A DNA stretch of 64,000 bases, from NCBI RefSeq assembly GCF_036850765.1, contig NC_089493.1, positions 13,517,632 through 13,581,631 of the forward strand, in the 5' to 3' direction. This DNA comes from Saccopteryx bilineata (Eukaryota; Chordata; Mammalia; Chiroptera; Emballonuridae). The notes beneath the pieces were generated by a model, which did not search any database, was not told where the DNA came from, and worked only from the letters and a program-made list of their open reading frames with translations. Shown here in pieces: positions 60,700 to 64,000 of this stretch (positions are counted from its first letter, which is position 1; each line of letters opens with the position of its first letter). The position numbers and the translations under genes were made by a program.

Positions 60700-63600
60700 T
60701 GCCTGGAACGCTCTTCCTCAGACCTCTGTCTCGCTGCCGACTTCAGTCTCGGCTTCACTACAGCCTCCCCACACCCTGGGCCACCTAAAGAGCAGGCTGT
60801 CCCTCTGCCCGGCGGCACACTGTCATCGCAGTCTGCTCCATTACTATTTTTTAAAGCACTTGCTGCTATCTCAAATGACCTCTTTCTGTGGTTGTCCTAG
60901 TAGAATGACAGTTCCATGAGAGGATGAACCTCACTGTGTTACTTTCTGCTATCTCTCCAGGGCCAAGTAGAAACCTGGCCAGATCCTGTCTCCCCTGTGG
61001 TTTGAGCTTTCCAGCATCCTCTGAGCCACACTCCATGTGATAAGTGGAACCAATCCTTGATGCTTGTTGGACCGTGCCAACCTCCCTGGAGCCCGCGACT
61101 GCCTTCTAAACACTGCCTGCCTGTTTCTGGCTCATCCTATCCCTTCCTCCATCTTCTGGGGCAAGTCTAGAATCCAGGAGCCCCGAATCCTTCAAGTGAA
61201 ACATCTGGCTGCTGGTGCAAGTCCATCTTGCAGATGTTGTCCAGTGGCCCTTTGGGGGGCCTGCTGGAGTTTGCAGCATCTTGTTTAAGGGACTGCAAAG
61301 CTCCAATCCAACTTTCTTCAGAGTGATACTGTGCTGTCTGTCTCCTAGGATACAACAGAAAACTACCCCATAAGAAGCAATTTCTTATTAGTAGTCAAAG
61401 GGATGCCACTAGCTGGTATAAAAATGTGTGTGCAAATCAGAGTCCCCTCTGGACAGATACAGCCCCCCGGGGGCGGGTGGGTGTGCACACAGGCTGGGTT
61501 TTAGCTGACCCCTTGGCTGGGGCCCCTGCAAGGCTCACAGCGCACAGCTGTACGTAGCGTCTCTGATGGTCACCTCAGAGATCCTGTGTCAAGGCCCTCG
61601 GGATGCAGTCTAGCTTCTTTTCTGTAAGTTTCTGTTCTCCGACATTCTATAAGGACTCCCAACTGTCCATGGCAAAGAGACAATGGAAACATGAAAGCCA
61701 AAGATAGCGTCCAGATCTGACTTAATCAATCTCACCACTTACCAGGCCCCAGCCAAGAGCCAGGTGCTGGGATAGACACTTGAACACATTTCACATGGTT
61801 ACCAGCCACATGACGTCACCACTTTGTGAAAAGAAGAAATAAGTCACAGAATTCAATTGCTACAGGATCCCACTGAAAAATCAAAATCAGCGACAGCTCA
61901 GCGAGGAGCTCGAGGGTGGGGGTGGGGGGCTTTGTTTGTGATTGGCCTGGAGTCCAGAGGGCATCATGGCAGGCTCCCGGAAATGAGGTCAGTAAGGGGA
62001 GGGTGGTGGGCATGAGGATTTGCGTCTGGGGGGTGAGGGGGGCCTGGGAGACCTGAGATGGAGGGTTCAATACCTGTCTGTGGTCTCAGGGCGGATCGTG
62101 ACGGTGAGGCTCAGTGCTGGAGAAGAGGGAGGAATGGGGTCTTGACCAAAGCACAGGGAAGCGGAGGGGGAGATCCTAACAGGGACACCTGGAACTCTGG
62201 GGTCTCAACTGGCTTCCAGTCTCTTCCTCCCCCATCGGATCCCTAGGACGAGCGGCAATCTAGTGGTGAGAGTCTAGACTGTGCCGTGAGACGATGGTTC
62301 CCAGCTCCGCTCTCAGTAACCCCAGGCGAGTTACTCACTCTTTCTGTGTTTCCCTTTCTCCATCTGTAAAAGGGGGCCAAGAAGAGTAGCCACCGTGAAG
62401 GGTTGTTGTGAGCAGGACGTGAGTTGATTTATGGAAGGTGCTAGAAGAATGCCTGGCACACGGGCCCTGGTCTGTTCTCCTGTCTTTATAAACCATGCCC
62501 CAGACCTCCTGCTCCTCTCTGCATTGTCCCGGCACTAGTCCGAGCGGCTGCATCACCCACCGTCCCCGCGGGGTGCTCTCTCCATGCCCACACTCCCCCA
62601 CTCCCGCGCCGCAGCCAGAGTGCCTGCTATGAAACTGCACAGCAACCCATGTCACTCCTCTGCCTACAGTCTTCCTGTGAGCTCTCGTCCGTGGCATTTA
62701 GAATCAAGTCGCAAATCACTGTTCCTGGATCAGAGCCTCGCTCACCACCTGGCCTCCCTCGCCACCTCGTTGCCTCGCCCACTGAGCTCCCGGTTCGCTC
62801 ACCTTGCTCTTCTTGAACAGGCCAAGCGCACTCCTGCTCTGGGCCTGTGCCCCAGCTGCTCCCTCTAGCCTGGATTATTCTTTCCCGGAGTCCGTGCATG
62901 GCTAGACTCTTCCTGTCCCTCGGTCTCAGCGGAGGTCTGCCGTGACCCCCATGTCACGTGGCCTCTGCTCACTCACTTTATTCGTGCCTATTTTAATTCT
63001 CCGCACGGTAATCACTACCCTTTTGCATTTTCTTGGGTTTGTTTGTTGAGGTCTGTTTTGCCAGACCATCTTCCCAAAAGGAGAGGCTAAGACAAGGACT
63101 AAGTGCCCACGATTTATTTGGAAGATATTTCCAGAAGGAGGGGGTGAGGATGCAGGGAGGATGAGACAGGAAGGGTAAGACAGGGAGGGTGTAAATTTAA
63201 TTACATACATACAAATGGGCACCCTGCTAACAGGAGAGAGAGACCTCACATGCAGGAGAGATTCAGAGACAGAAAGGGAACATGGGTCTATGAGCCATTC
63301 TGAGCTAGGCAGGGATGAGATAAGGGGCCTCGGGGTCAGTGCGGAATGACAGGAGCAGATATTTAGTGAGCGGAAGTTTTCCCCGTCATGTAGGTGGGTC
63401 GAAAGGAGATGATGGCAGATGATGTCTCATTATGGGCAAGGCCCCTTATTTATTCTTCTCGCAGCAAAAGGGAAATTTCTCTTGAGCCCAGCTAATTGCC
63501 TTTAGCTCAAAACAATCAGCATACCCCCAAAGGCACATCTTGAGGTGACTTGTTCTGAACCCCCACATTATCAACCTCTCTATTGGAGGGGAGGGGCTTT

Positions 63601-63798
63601 ATCCCATCAGGATGCCTGGGAAGCACACGGAGTGCCTCCCAGAGTGGTCCTGCTGAGAGATGGGAGGCTGAAGCCTTCGCTGCCCGCCAGCCCCCGTCAG
63701 GGGAGGGCTGCCTCTGGGGCGCTCATTCCCCACCTGCCAGGTGGCGCTTGTCTGAGGGCCAAGCTGGTTCTGGCGGCAAGGCCGTACAGGAGGAGGCT
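60700..63798. other. KCNK13 intron, MIR and L2 fragments
   Basis: MIR at about 62255-62460, L2 at about 62590-63000. No exon recognised, and in particular no KCNK13 exon 1. Confidence 0.5.
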
Positions 63799-63800
63799 CC

Positions 63801-64000
63801 GGCAGCCTGGGGCTGGTCAGTGCTTCCCACCCCAGCCGGGGCTAACCGGGGCAGCCTGGGGCCGGTCAGTGCTTCCCACCCCAGCCGGGGCTAACCGGGG
63901 CAGCCTGGGGCTGGGCAGTGCTTCCTACCTCAGCCGGGGCTAACCTCAGAGGCAGCCTGGGGCCGGTCAGTGCTCCCCACCTCAGCCGGGGCTAACCGGG
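63801..64000. repeat. 49-bp minisatellite, at least 4 units, cut by window edge
   Basis: Units start GGCAGCCTGGGG at 63801, 63850, 63899 and 63951. The third unit has three extra bases (CTCAGA in place of CGG). The array continues past 64000. Confidence 0.93.

Noticed and set aside
43441..64000. KCNK13 exon 1 inside the window
   Set aside because: No frame upstream of exon 2 encodes an M1 helix followed by a first pore loop ending in a TIG-type filter with a donor site.

Overview
The window is mammalian nuclear DNA, almost certainly from a bat. About 26 tRNA-derived SINEs of the kinds abundant in horseshoe-bat-type (Rhinolophoidea) genomes cover it, with old mammalian repeats (L1M, L2, MIR, MER5A, MaLR and ERVL LTRs, Tigger) and a well-kept bat-type hAT element. 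The clade assignment rests on remembered SINE consensus sequences, not on a search.

Two protein-coding genes are recognisable, both on the minus strand. PSMC1 (26S proteasome ATPase Rpt2/S4) is complete: 11 coding exons between 12601 and 848, all with GT-AG introns, join without a break into 440 codons. A CpG-rich promoter with an ETS motif lies at the start of the gene. The large second exon of KCNK13 (THIK-1 two-pore potassium channel) lies at 43440-42548. Its first exon is not in the window, so 43441-64000 is read as KCNK13 intron 1. The order KCNK13 then PSMC1 on one strand matches human 14q32.

Region by region: 1-660, flank downstream of PSMC1 with a 40-bp minisatellite. 848-12601, PSMC1; intron 4 holds a retroposed 3'-UTR fragment with perfect target-site duplications, and intron 3 holds a ~360-bp inverted duplication plus two head-to-head SINEs. 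12.7-42.0 kb, intergenic and repeat-rich: a 1.7-kb 21-bp minisatellite open in several frames on both strands, a FAU processed pseudogene that lost its start codon, two mariner-type MITEs, a layered L1, a hAT element, a putative LTR and a ~580-bp CCAT/CCAC satellite. 42.5-43.4 kb, KCNK13 exon 2. 43.4-64 kb, inferred intron with a ~1-kb (GGT/GAT)n array, nested L1/SINE layers, a Tigger element, LTR-like stretches and a 49-bp minisatellite running off the edge.

The two genes are functionally unrelated (protein degradation versus background K+ conductance); they are neighbours by conserved synteny only. I see no convincing new gene system. The most unusual structures are the inverted duplication inside PSMC1 and the 21-bp minisatellite with its distinctive flanks.
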